Origin: Tessaracoccus flavescens
GTDB taxonomy: Bacteria; Actinomycetota; Actinomycetes; Propionibacteriales; Propionibacteriaceae
NCBI RefSeq assembly: GCF_001998865.1
Contig: NZ_CP019607.1
Coordinates: forward strand, 868,001 to 932,000
Length of the DNA: 64,000 nucleotides
Reading direction: 5' to 3'
Part shown: positions 1 to 7,977 of the stretch, in pieces
Layout of the letters: each line of letters opens with the position of its first letter
Numbering within the stretch: position 1 is the stretch's first letter
Notes under the pieces: generated by a model
Told to the model about the DNA's origin: nothing
Databases searched by the model: none
What the model saw: only the letters and a program-made list of their open reading frames with translations
Position numbers and translations under genes: made by a program

Positions 1-368
1 ACGTCGCTCTCGCGATCCGCCTGGCTCTCGGGCACCCGGACGCGCACGGTCAGGCCTACAACATCACCAACGGCGACCCTCGCCCGTTCCGGGAACTGCT
101 GGACCTCCTGTTCGGGCTGCTCGGCGAGTCCCCGCGCTACCGACGGGTCTCTACGCGGGTGCTCTATCCGCTCGCAGGGGCGCTCGAGCGGATCTGCGCT
201 GCCCTTCCTGGCATGCCCGAGCCGCCGCTGACCCGCTACACGCTGACCACCATCGCCTACTCGCAGACGCTGGACATCACCCGCGCAAGGAACGACCTCG
301 GCTACGCCCCACGGGTCAGCCTCGACGACGCGCTCGCGGCCTTCGCCGCGACCAGAGGGGCGGCCTGA
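1..368 (+). CDS. NAD-dependent epimerase/3beta-HSD-like oxidoreductase, C-terminal part
   Basis: The gene is cut by the window edge; about 121 C-terminal residues are visible, reading in frame from base 3. The stretch YNITNGDP followed by an 'FRELLDLLFGLLGE' helix, and the closing 'RARNDLGYAPRVSLDDALAA', are typical of the substrate-binding end of extended SDRs of the 3beta-hydroxysteroid dehydrogenase/epimerase type, where 'LGY.P..s...gl' closes the fold. The Rossmann nucleotide site lies outside the window, so cofactor use is inferred from the family. The stop is one base before the next gene, so this is the upstream member of a four-gene operon with an MBL hydrolase, an adenylating enzyme and KAS III. 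An OleD-like role (ketone reduction after head-to-head acyl condensation) is possible but unproven. Confidence 0.75.
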   Translation, partial: VALAIRLALGHPDAHGQAYNITNGDPRPFRELLDLLFGLLGESPRYRRVSTRVLYPLAGALERICAALPGMPEPPLTRYTLTTIAYSQTLDITRARNDLGYAPRVSLDDALAAFAATRGAA

Positions 369-369
369 G

Positions 370-1161
370 ATGGGAACGCTCGACCACTTCGCCTGCGGCA
401 CGACCACCCACGACCTTTCCCGCGTCTTCCGCGGTGCCGCACGGCAGGCGCGGACGTTCCCGGCGGGCGCCTTCCTGTACCGGTCACCGGCGGCCACCGT
501 GCTGTTCGACACCGGGTACGCCCCCGACACCGCGGACTCCGGCGTGGCCGGGTGGCTGTACAGCAGACTGCTCCCACCGTCGGTCGCCCCCGATGAGACG
601 ATCGACGCGCGGCTCCGCGCGGCCGGCATCGACCCCGGCGAGGTGACCCATGTCGTCTTGTCCCATGCGCATCCCGACCACCTCGGAGGGGTCCGCTACT
701 TCCCTGAAGCGCAGTTCGTGCTGAGCGCCGGGGTCGATGCCTCCTTGCGCTCACCGAGGCTCAGGGAGGGGGTGCTGCGGGGGCTGCTGCCCTGCTGGTT
801 CGCCTCCGCACGGCGCACCGTCATCGACGACGCCGCATTCGTCGACCACACCGACGGCGACCTCACCGTCCCCGTCCACGACCTGCTCGGCGACGGCAGC
901 TATCTGCTCACGCCACTGCCGGGTCACGCGCACGGCCATCTCGGCGCCATCGTCGAGGGAGCCGTGCTGCTCGCGGGCGACGCCGCATGGGGCGCCGACC
1001 TGATCGACGCGGCCGACGACCTGCGCCCCCTCCCACGCCTGATCCAGCACGACGCAGGACGCTACGTCGCGACAGCCCGTTCCCTGCGCGACTTCCACCG
1101 CGCCGGGCTACGGGTCTGTCTCAGCCACGACACCTACGACATGTCCCGGCTGCTCGCATGA
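370..1161 (+). CDS. MBL-fold metallo-hydrolase
   Basis: 263 residues. The metal site motif HAHPDH is at residues 99-104, preceded by the strand 'LFDTGY' (about 45-50) that opens metallo-beta-lactamase folds. Further ligands are GHAHGH near 185-190, Asp about 204 and a C-terminal SHD near 252-254. The set fits a binuclear zinc or iron hydrolase of the glyoxalase II/lactonase type. No signal peptide is visible, so it is probably cytoplasmic. The ATG lies one base after the preceding stop and the gene overlaps the next start (ATGA), so all are translated together. In this context it may act as a thioesterase or lactonase on an acyl intermediate. The fold is certain and the substrate is unknown. 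Confidence 0.85.
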   Translation: MGTLDHFACGTTTHDLSRVFRGAARQARTFPAGAFLYRSPAATVLFDTGYAPDTADSGVAGWLYSRLLPPSVAPDETIDARLRAAGIDPGEVTHVVLSHAHPDHLGGVRYFPEAQFVLSAGVDASLRSPRLREGVLRGLLPCWFASARRTVIDDAAFVDHTDGDLTVPVHDLLGDGSYLLTPLPGHAHGHLGAIVEGAVLLAGDAAWGADLIDAADDLRPLPRLIQHDAGRYVATARSLRDFHRAGLRVCLSHDTYDMSRLLA

Positions 1162-2435
1162 GCGCCGACACGCTGAGGATCGCCGTGTGGTACGCCCGTG
1201 CCCGCTGGCTCACCCGCTTCCGGTCGCGGGCCCGGCTCGAGCGCTACCAGCGGCGACAGCTGCGTCGGCACCTGCGGTTCCTGCGTCGCGCCTCTCCCCT
1301 GTTCGGGAGCCTGCAGCCTCGAGCCCTCTACGAGCTCCCGGAACAGGACAAGGCCACGATGATGGCCGGCTTCAACGATCTGGTCACGGTGCCGGTCGAC
1401 CGTGACGAGGCCATGGCACTCGCCATCGCAGCCGAGCGGTCGCGCGCCTTCGACGCCTCCGTGCACGGCTGCTCCATCGGCCTGTCGACGGGGACCAGTG
1501 GCCACCGGGGGTTGTTCCTGGCGAGTCGCAGCGAGCGCGCGCAGTGGGCGGGAACGGTGCTGGCCAGGACCCTTCCGAGGCTCAGGGGGCAGCGCATCGC
1601 GCTGTTCCTGCGGGCTGGAAGCCAGCTCTACGACACGGTCGCGTCGCGCACCGTCCGCTTCGAATTCTTCGACACGTTCCTGCAGGTGGACGACCACCTG
1701 GCCCGCCTTGCCGAGCTGGACCCGACGATCCTGGTCGGCCCTCCCTCGGTGCTGCGCGGCCTCGCCGACGCGAGGATCCTGGGCCGTCTCCGCATCGCGC
1801 CCCAGAAGGTCTACTCGGTGGCCGAGGTGCTCACCCCGCTCGACGAGCAGCATCTGCGTGCGGGGTTCGGGGTCGCGCTCATCCACCAGATCTACCAGTG
1901 CACCGAAGGTTTCCTCGGCTGCACCTGCGAGCACGGAACCCTGCACCTGAATGAGGACGTGGTGCACGTCGAACGCGACCACCTCGACGAGCGACGCTTC
2001 GTCCCCGTCGTTACCGACTTCAGGCGCCGCAGCCAGCCGATCGTCCGTTACCGGATGGGCGATGTGCTCGTGCTGCGGGAAGCTCCCTGCCCGTGCGGAA
2101 GCGCCATGACCGCGCTTGAGCGGATCGAGGGACGCGAGGATGACGTGCTCCAGTTCGCCCGACCCGACGGCCGGCCCGTGCCCGTGTACGCCGATCTGGT
2201 CTCACGCGCCATGGCCTATGCGGAGCACGTGCGGCAGTACCGCGTCGTGCAGACCGGAGCGTCGTCGCTGAGGGTCGGGCTCGATCCCCTGACGCCCGAG
2301 GTCGCCGCTGACGTGAGCGCCGAGCTGCGCGGGCTGCTGCGCGCCCAGGGCGTCGACGACGTCACCATCGACGTCGTCTCCTACGAACCCGACCCGACGC
2401 GGAAACTGCGACGGGTGGAGAGGATGAACCCATGA
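1158..2435 (+). CDS. adenylate-forming enzyme, F390 synthetase/phenylacetate-CoA ligase-like
   Basis: 425 residues from the ATG that overlaps the previous stop (ATGA); the open frame extends further upstream, but that part is antisense-like sequence. The P-loop-like adenylation motif STGTSGHRG is at residues 110-118. It is followed by an aromatic-rich 'YQCTEGF' substrate/A5 region, then 'RYRMGD' and a 'CPCG' pair like that of phenylacetate-CoA ligases and coenzyme F390 synthetases. It is expected to activate a carboxylic acid as an acyl-AMP. The last bases overlap the KAS III start. Proteins of this clade are often encoded beside KAS III-like genes, which supports a shared pathway. The substrate cannot be read from sequence. 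Confidence 0.8.
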   Translation: MSADTLRIAVWYARARWLTRFRSRARLERYQRRQLRRHLRFLRRASPLFGSLQPRALYELPEQDKATMMAGFNDLVTVPVDRDEAMALAIAAERSRAFDASVHGCSIGLSTGTSGHRGLFLASRSERAQWAGTVLARTLPRLRGQRIALFLRAGSQLYDTVASRTVRFEFFDTFLQVDDHLARLAELDPTILVGPPSVLRGLADARILGRLRIAPQKVYSVAEVLTPLDEQHLRAGFGVALIHQIYQCTEGFLGCTCEHGTLHLNEDVVHVERDHLDERRFVPVVTDFRRRSQPIVRYRMGDVLVLREAPCPCGSAMTALERIEGREDDVLQFARPDGRPVPVYADLVSRAMAYAEHVRQYRVVQTGASSLRVGLDPLTPEVAADVSAELRGLLRAQGVDDVTIDVVSYEPDPTRKLRRVERMNP

Positions 2436-3368
2436 CGGTCCGCGGACTGCAGATCGACGGCTACGGCGTGTGCCTTCCCGAGGGCACGGTGACGTTCGGC
2501 TCAGCGACGAGGTACCGCGCCGAGGCCCCGGCGCAGCACCTCGACATGCTGGTCGACTCCGCGCAGAAGGCCATCGCCGCAGCTGGCATCTCCGCCGACG
2601 ACCTCGACTGCATCATCGGCGCGACCGCAGGCGACGTTCAGCCCATCCCCTGCACCGCCTCCCTCGTCCAGGAGCGCGTCGCGCCGGATGCGCGCTGTGC
2701 CGCGCTCGACGTGAACTCCACGTGCACCAGCTTCATCACCGCCCTCGACGTGGCGTCGCGGTACCTGCGCGACGGGGAGTATCGGCGCATTCTCATCGTG
2801 GCGGGCGACGTCGGCGCCCAGTTCCTCCACCCCGGGCAGCGCGAGAGCTTCGAACTCTTCTCCGACGCCGCGGTCGCCGTGGTCGTCAGCTCACCGTCCG
2901 CGGAAGGGGTGGGCGTGCTCGCCTCCCTGCAGCAGACGTGGCCGCGTCATGCGCACGAGACGGAACTCCGCGGCGGCGGTAGCAGGATGCCCGGTCGCGA
3001 CTTTCATCCCGACAACGACCACGACTACCGCTTCGACATGGACGGCCGCGCCGTGCTCCTGTCAGCGTCGAGGGTTCTTCCTGGCTTCTTCGAGCGCTTC
3101 TTCGAGAAGGCGGGCACCTCGGTGGACGAGATCGACTACGTGATCCCGCACCAGGCCAGCCGGGCGCTTCCCCTGCATGCGACGGATCGGGATCCCCGAG
3201 GACCGTTACGCGAACTACGTCGAGGACTTCGGCAACATGGTCTCCGCCTCGGTCCCGTTCGCCCTTGCGAGGGCCTGGGACGAGGGCCGGATCGGGCGTG
3301 GCAGCCGCGTGCTGCTCTGCGGCACGGCTGCTGGCCTCACGGCGAACGCGCTGCTGCTGCAGCTCTGA
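2432..3368 (+). pseudogene. 3-oxoacyl-ACP synthase III-like condensing enzyme, frameshifted
   Basis: The first 247 codons encode a thiolase-fold KAS III with catalytic Cys98 ('NSTCTSF') and His240 ('IPHQAS'). The rest of the domain, starting 'RRIGIPEDRYANYVEDFGN' and containing the catalytic Asn, continues in the +1 frame from about 3177 to the stop at 3368. Removing one C from the CCCC run at 3170-3173 restores a 311-residue protein of normal KAS III length with the whole Cys-His-Asn triad. The gene is therefore either a very recent pseudogene or a sequencing error; the intact downstream frame favours error. Expected role: Claisen condensation of an acyl-CoA or acyl-ADP-activated substrate within the operon. 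It overlaps the adenylating enzyme by four bases. Confidence 0.8.
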
Positions 3369-3372
3369 CTCG

Positions 3373-4108
3373 TCAGGCCAGAGCTTCGAAGAACTCGACG
3401 AGGGATCCGGTGATGGCAGCCTCCGCCTCCGCACGCTCGACCGTCGGGACGCCGTCGCCGTCTTGGGGGCCATAGCGGCCGAGGAAGCTGTGCACCGCCC
3501 CGTCGACCGTGATCAGCCTGGTCGCGCCAGGCAACCGGTCGAGCCCTCCGGTCACCTTGGCGGCGTCGGCCACGCCGTCATGCTGGGCCATCAGCGAGAC
3601 GACGGGGAACGCCTCGCCGCTCAGATCGGTCGAGTCCGAAGGGTAGGCGGCGGGCAGCACGAGGCCGGAGACGTCATGGTCTGCGGCGTACGAGGCTGCC
3701 ATGGCCCCACCGAGGGAGTGCCCTCCGACCACAACGGGCAGTCCGGGAGCGAGCGCCTCCGCCACCTCCCCCGCCCGGTCGGCCGACAACACGGCGAGGT
3801 CGAGCGGCATCTCGGGGATGAGGGTGCGGACCCCGTGGGCAGCGAGGGCGTGGCCGATCCATTCGTAGGCCTGTGGACGCACGAGGCCGCCCGGGTAGAG
3901 CACGAAGGCCACCCGGGCCGCACCGCCGGTCGGCTCGACGACGATCACGTCTCCTCCCGCGTCGGCAAGGCGCACGTTCGAGGGCGCATCGGCGACGGCG
4001 GCGTCCTGACCGAGCATGACCGGGCCGCGCACGACGAAGGGTTGAGCGACGCCGACGCCGTACCCGAGCGGCGAGCAGGAACAGCAGGATGACCGTTGCC
4101 TTCTTCAC
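3373..4108 (-). CDS. membrane-anchored alpha/beta hydrolase (possible N-terminal frameshift)
   Basis: The catalytic domain is clear: nucleophile elbow GGHSLGGA, an acid in 'AQHDGVAD' and His in 'GAVHSFLG', arranged as in small PF12695-type hydrolases. The frame holding this domain has no obvious start above about 4032. A GTG at 4108 opens a typical N-terminal membrane segment ('VKKATVILLFLLA') in another frame, and dropping one base near 4069 joins the two into a 244-residue protein continuing 'LGYGVGVAQPFVVRG'. I therefore place the start at 4108 with a one-base frameshift. If that is wrong, translation would start at a GTG/ATG near 4032-4050 without an anchor. It converges on the KAS III gene with a four-base gap and is otherwise unlinked. 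Confidence 0.7.
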
Positions 4109-4212
4109 GCCGCAATTGTGCCCCGGCATCCTCGCCTGCGGGTGGGCAGGCCTCCGGCCAGCCCCGGAGCGGGACGTCCGCAGCCCAATCAGTCGGCGGC
4201 GGGCCGGTCTGC

Positions 4213-4713
4213 TCATTCGTCTCCGACGGCCCCTGCCCACTTCTGCAGGATCGCCGCGAGGTGAGCCCTCTCGCTCTCGCTGAGCGGGGCGAGCAGGCGG
4301 TGTTCGTTGTCCAAGTGGGCCTCCACCGCACGGTCGATGCGCTCGCGCCCTTCGGGGGTGAGCCGCACCAGCCGCGCGCGCCCGTCATGGCTGCAGCGCT
4401 CCCGTGTGACGAGGCCGGCCGACTCGAGCCGGTCGACCCGCTTGCTCACCGCTCCGCTTGTGACCATCGTGGTGGCGGCGAGGTCGCCCGGCGAGAGCTC
4501 GAAGGGTTCGCCCGATCGGCGGAGGGTGGCCAGGACGTCGAACTCCCCCTCGCCCAGCCCGAACCGCCGTTGGACGGCGGAGATCTCGCGCCCGAGGGCG
4601 TCAGCGAGCCGCGTCATGTTGCCGAAGATCGCCATCGGGGAGGCGTCGAGGTCGGGCCTCTCGCGGCCCCACTGGTCGAGGATCCTGGACACGTGGTCGT
4701 TCACGGGCTTCAC
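4213..4713 (-). CDS. MarR family transcriptional regulator
   Basis: 166 residues from GTG 4713, which has a GGAAG ribosome site five bases upstream. An in-frame ATG at 4746 would add 11 residues but lacks a ribosome site and overlaps the operator. The winged helix covers roughly residues 45-125 ('FDVLATLRRSGEP', 'GDLAATTMVTSGAVSKRVDRLESAGLVTRE', then the wing 'SHDGRARLVRLTPEG'). It is divergent from an EamA exporter-like gene, and two palindromes lie between the two start codons, so it very likely represses both. The effector is unknown and could be a substrate of the neighbouring transporter. Confidence 0.88.
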   Translation of the reverse strand: MKPVNDHVSRILDQWGRERPDLDASPMAIFGNMTRLADALGREISAVQRRFGLGEGEFDVLATLRRSGEPFELSPGDLAATTMVTSGAVSKRVDRLESAGLVTRERCSHDGRARLVRLTPEGRERIDRAVEAHLDNEHRLLAPLSESERAHLAAILQKWAGAVGDE

Positions 4714-4719
4714 TATATC

Positions 4720-4750
4720 TTCCTCGGAAGGTACTGTATTTTCCATGGAA
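4720..4750. promoter_or_regulatory. twin palindromic operator between marR and eamA
   Basis: Two copies of TTCC-NN-GGAA occur: TTCCTCGGAA at 4720-4729 and TTCCATGGAA at 4741-4750. Their centres are 21 bp apart, two turns of the helix, so two dimers would bind the same face. The flanks extend the symmetry (TATCTTCC on the left, GGAAGATA on the right). The second palindrome contains the ATG of the EamA gene on the plus strand and an ATG on the minus strand. Binding here would cover both translation starts and probably both promoters. MarR binding is inferred. Confidence 0.65.
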
Positions 4751-5641
4751 GATAAATGGCGGTGGAGCCTGGTGGCGGCGGTGCCTCCCGTGTTGTGGGG
4801 CAGCACCTACTTCGTGAACGCCCATTTCATGCCGGCCGATCATCCGCTGTGGGGATCGGCACTCCGTGCCGCCCCGGCTGCACTCCTGCTCCTTGCGGTG
4901 ACCCGCCGGCTTCCGCACGGCGCCTGGATCTGGCGCTCCGCCCTGCTCGGCATCCTCAACATCGGCGGCTTCTTCCTGCTGCTGTTCATCGCCGCGCAGC
5001 TGCTGCCGAGCTCCGTGGCGTCTTCGGTGATGGCGCTCGCCCCGGTCGCCCTGACGCTCAGCGCATGGGCCCTACTCGGGCAGAAGCCAAGCGTCGTGCT
5101 GCTGATCGGGGCGGCGGTCGGTGCCATGGGCGTCCCGCTGCTTGTCGGCGTCGGGACGGTTGGCTTCGAGCCGTGGGGGCTTGCCGCCTCGCTCACGGCG
5201 ATGCTGATGAACAGCATCGGTTCCATCCTCGCGCGACGCTGGCAGGGCGAGATCCCGGTCCTGCACACCACCTGCTGGCAGCTCCTCTGGGGAGGGGCGG
5301 CGCTGGTGATCGCCGCCGTCGTCGTCGAGGGCGCTCCTCCTGCGCTCGGGCCGTCGCAGCTCGGCGCCGTCGCCTATCTGTCGATCCTGGCGACCGCCGT
5401 GGCCTACCTCTGCTGGTTCGGGGCACTGAGGCACATCGACGCGGGGGTGGTCGGCGTGGTGGGGCTGCTCAATCCGGTAGCGGGCGTGAGTCTCGGCATC
5501 CTCGCCGGGGGCGAGGCCCTGGCCGGGACGCAGTGGCTGGGACTTGCGATCGTGCTCGGCTGCATGGCGGCCGTGCAGGTGATGCCAACTCGGCACCCGG
5601 CCCTGAACGGGGAGCCTGCGGAGAGAGAGCCTGGGGACTAG
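4745..5641 (+). CDS. EamA/DMT-family transporter
   Basis: 298 residues from the ATG at 4745, inside the operator. A start here gives the usual family opening 'W.WSLVAAVPPVLWGSTYFV'. About ten hydrophobic helices are visible, arranged as two EamA repeats, with the second beginning near 'GAVAYLSILATAVAYLCWFGALRHIDAGVVG'. Members are inner-membrane exporters or importers of metabolites or amino acids. The short polar tail after residue 285 is normal. Its stop codon overlaps the stop of the convergent downstream gene in the shared tetranucleotide CTAG. Control by the divergent MarR protein is likely, so an efflux role is the simplest guess. Confidence 0.85.
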   Translation: MEDKWRWSLVAAVPPVLWGSTYFVNAHFMPADHPLWGSALRAAPAALLLLAVTRRLPHGAWIWRSALLGILNIGGFFLLLFIAAQLLPSSVASSVMALAPVALTLSAWALLGQKPSVVLLIGAAVGAMGVPLLVGVGTVGFEPWGLAASLTAMLMNSIGSILARRWQGEIPVLHTTCWQLLWGGAALVIAAVVVEGAPPALGPSQLGAVAYLSILATAVAYLCWFGALRHIDAGVVGVVGLLNPVAGVSLGILAGGEALAGTQWLGLAIVLGCMAAVQVMPTRHPALNGEPAEREPGD

Positions 5642-7827
5642 TTCGAGGTCGGCCACTGCCCGCCCGGGCGCTGCGGAGGTGGTTCGGACGTCGGCCAAGG
5701 CCGACCGGACGGATCGGGCCCGGGCGGTCCCTGCCGGGGAGGGCTCTGTGGCGGCGGCCGCCGCTGCTCGGGCTGTCCCAGCTGCCGCCCACCCGGGTCG
5801 GAGTCTCGACTCACCCGGGCCGGAGCGGGTGAGTCGCCGCCTGGACCCCACCCGGGCGCAGCAGAAGAGGGTGGTCGGGGTGGCGCGCCCCTGACGGGGC
5901 GACGGCGCAGTCGGAGCAGCAGCACCACACCGATCACGACGATCAGCAGCCCCGCCGCACCCGCGACGATGCCCATGCCGAGCCGTCCAGCCCGTTCCCG
6001 CTCGCCTTGGAGGTCGGCGAGCTCTCGACGCAGCTGGTCGAAGTCGCCGGCCTCGAACGCAGAGCGCGCTCGGTCGAGGTCTCCTCCGGTGCCGAGCAGG
6101 CGGCGTCCGATCCCGACGAGCGGGCCCGCATCGTCCTCAGCCGATGCGACAACTCGCGTCAGCGAGTCGAGGAGTTCGTCCGTCTCACGAAGCGTTTCTG
6201 CCACCGCGTCAGGACCCTCCGCGTTCTCGTAGGCCTCCTGCACGCCGCGGGGAACGGCGAGGCCGGCGTCTGCCGTGGACCTCTGGAGCTCTCCCGCGAG
6301 GGCCGCGACGTCCGCGAACCGCTCGATCGACGCGTTGGCCTCATCGAACTCCCAGGCCGCCATCTGCGCACGCAGCGGCCTGGGTGGCTGCCAGGCCCCG
6401 TCCTTCTCGTCGAGCTCCGAGTACGCCCTGCGCGTCGGTGCCCTGCCGTCGAGTCTTCCCTTTGTCGCGTCGTCCAGAACCCAGTCGAGGTAGGCGTCAG
6501 CGGCGAACGTGTTTCCCCCACGGACCTCGACGAGATCGAGGAGACGCCACTGGTCGGTGGGGGCGATCCCCTCCGTCGAGCCGGGCAGCTCGTAGGCCGA
6601 CTCTCCGGAAAGGGCCCCGCTGAGCACCTCGGTCACCGCCTCGTCGTCCAGGTCATCCAGCAGGATCCGCAAGACGCCGTGCGCCGCCCGGTAGGCGTAC
6701 TCCTCCTCCGCAGCGCTGGACGAGCCGCCCTCCTCGCCCCAGGCGACAAGGGGCTGTGCATTCTCGTCCCCGGTGTCCACCTCGACGAGATCCGTCTCCC
6801 CCTCTCCACTGACGCGGTGGGTGACGAAACTCGCGAGCCCTTCACGTACCCATCGTTCGGGGAACCGTCCCTCGTCGAAGCCTGCGAGCACGGCCTGACG
6901 GGTGAACGTGGTCCGGTCCAACTGCTGCGGCGCCCCCGCGACGCCGGCGGCAAGATCGATTCCATAGTTGCCAGCCGACTCCGCTGCGAGGTCCTCGTAC
7001 ACGGTGATCTGGCGGCTCAGCGGGAGGCCTGTGAGTGCCTCGATCGCGGGCAGCCTCTCTTTGAGGAGCCCCTCGCCGAAGTCGAGCCAGTCCTCGTCGC
7101 CGGGGAGTCCGAGCAGCGTCACCCGGCTCCCGCCCACCTCGACCCTGCGCTCGTCGGCGGTCTTCGGGTCGCGCAGCACGACGAAGGACCAGATCCCGTA
7201 GTCGACGGTGGCCTCCTCGGCCGTCCAGACGGTGTCCCCGCCGGACTTCGTGGGGGCGAAGGCCCCTCTGCTCGACCTCAGCTCCATGTCGCTCGGTGCG
7301 ACGATCTCGAGCCGAACCTTTCCCGGGTCCCCCTGAGCGAGGGCCCCGAAGGCGGCGAAGCCGTCACCGACCCGCGTGGTGTCCTTCGCCCGGAAGTCGG
7401 CCCCCGGGAACGAGAACGTGAGTTCGATCGTGCGCGATTCGCCGTACAGGAGCTTCGGGAATCCGATCCTGGCCGAACGCACGTCCGCCGCGCTCCCCTC
7501 CTCCAGCGTGACCTGCAGCGGCGCCCCACCGGAGGTCGCCTGCACGTTCTGGGCGGTGGCCGGGACGTTGACGGTATAGGCCTTGTACTCCCAGCGTCCA
7601 TTCGGGCTCTCGGGGGTGACCTCGGTGTCGACATTGGTGATGGTCAGCGTGGTGGTCACCGAGACGTCCGAGCCGTCCGAGCTGACCACGTAGCGGGAGT
7701 GGCTCACCTCGGTGAGACCCTTCCAGTCTGCCCGTGCCGTCGGCGACGACCCCAGAGCCATACCGGTCCCGAGCACGGCGCACGCCGCGATGCCTGCGAC
7801 GATCCGGTGTCCAAACGTCATGACCAT
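5638..7827 (-). CDS. exported single-pass protein with inactive gluzincin-like domain
   Basis: 729 residues. A signal peptide occupies residues 1-33 ('GIAACAVLGTGMALGSSPTARA'), a transmembrane helix lies at about 617-639, and the cytoplasmic tail from about 645 is rich in Pro, Gly and Arg. The ectodomain starts with a beta-rich segment (35-235). It then has a helical region where 'TFTRQAVLAGF' (307-317) and 'PERWVREGLASFV' (323-335) line up with the HEXXH helix and the 'WLxEGLA' helix of M1-like gluzincins. The zinc-binding HEXXH is absent, although the second glutamate is kept, so it should not be a peptidase. A coiled, charged segment (500-612) precedes the helix. No precise family is recognised; a binding or scaffold role at the cell surface is inferred. 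Confidence 0.7.
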   Translation of the reverse strand: MVMTFGHRIVAGIAACAVLGTGMALGSSPTARADWKGLTEVSHSRYVVSSDGSDVSVTTTLTITNVDTEVTPESPNGRWEYKAYTVNVPATAQNVQATSGGAPLQVTLEEGSAADVRSARIGFPKLLYGESRTIELTFSFPGADFRAKDTTRVGDGFAAFGALAQGDPGKVRLEIVAPSDMELRSSRGAFAPTKSGGDTVWTAEEATVDYGIWSFVVLRDPKTADERRVEVGGSRVTLLGLPGDEDWLDFGEGLLKERLPAIEALTGLPLSRQITVYEDLAAESAGNYGIDLAAGVAGAPQQLDRTTFTRQAVLAGFDEGRFPERWVREGLASFVTHRVSGEGETDLVEVDTGDENAQPLVAWGEEGGSSSAAEEEYAYRAAHGVLRILLDDLDDEAVTEVLSGALSGESAYELPGSTEGIAPTDQWRLLDLVEVRGGNTFAADAYLDWVLDDATKGRLDGRAPTRRAYSELDEKDGAWQPPRPLRAQMAAWEFDEANASIERFADVAALAGELQRSTADAGLAVPRGVQEAYENAEGPDAVAETLRETDELLDSLTRVVASAEDDAGPLVGIGRRLLGTGGDLDRARSAFEAGDFDQLRRELADLQGERERAGRLGMGIVAGAAGLLIVVIGVVLLLRLRRRPVRGAPPRPPSSAAPGWGPGGDSPAPARVSRDSDPGGRQLGQPEQRRPPPQSPPRQGPPGPDPSGRPWPTSEPPPQRPGGQWPTSN

Positions 7828-7867
7828 GCGCTCCCCCCAAGACGGATGGCCAGAGTCTAGGCGCAGC

Positions 7868-7897
7868 GTGAGGTCATCTGGCCTTGTTGGACCTCAC
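7868..7897. promoter_or_regulatory. inverted repeat upstream of the exported-protein gene
   Basis: GTGAGGTC at 7868-7875 is matched exactly by GACCTCAC at 7890-7897, with a 14-base spacer. The repeat lies 41 bases upstream of the start at 7827, between it and the terminator of the preceding operon. The wide spacer and lack of a T-run argue against a terminator and for a dimeric operator. The regulator is unknown. Confidence 0.4.
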
Positions 7898-7925
7898 TTG
7901 ACCGCCGACGGCCCCGACACGCGGC

Positions 7926-7956
7926 GGCGGCACCGCGGAGTCTCCGCGATGCCGCC
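7926..7956 (-). terminator. terminator hairpin after the maoC operon
   Basis: The 15-base arm GGCGGCACCGCGGAG pairs with CTCCGCGATGCCGCC with one mismatch. It lies 22 bases beyond the MaoC stop, where the fadI-fabG-maoC transcript should end. There is no strong U-tract, as is common in high-GC actinobacteria. Confidence 0.6.
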
Positions 7957-7977
7957 GGGAAGGCCTGGCCACCTCGC

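Noticed and set aside
6007..7860. 617-codon plus-strand open frame
   Set aside because: It is antisense to the exported 729-residue protein, has no motif and exists because high-GC third positions avoid stops.
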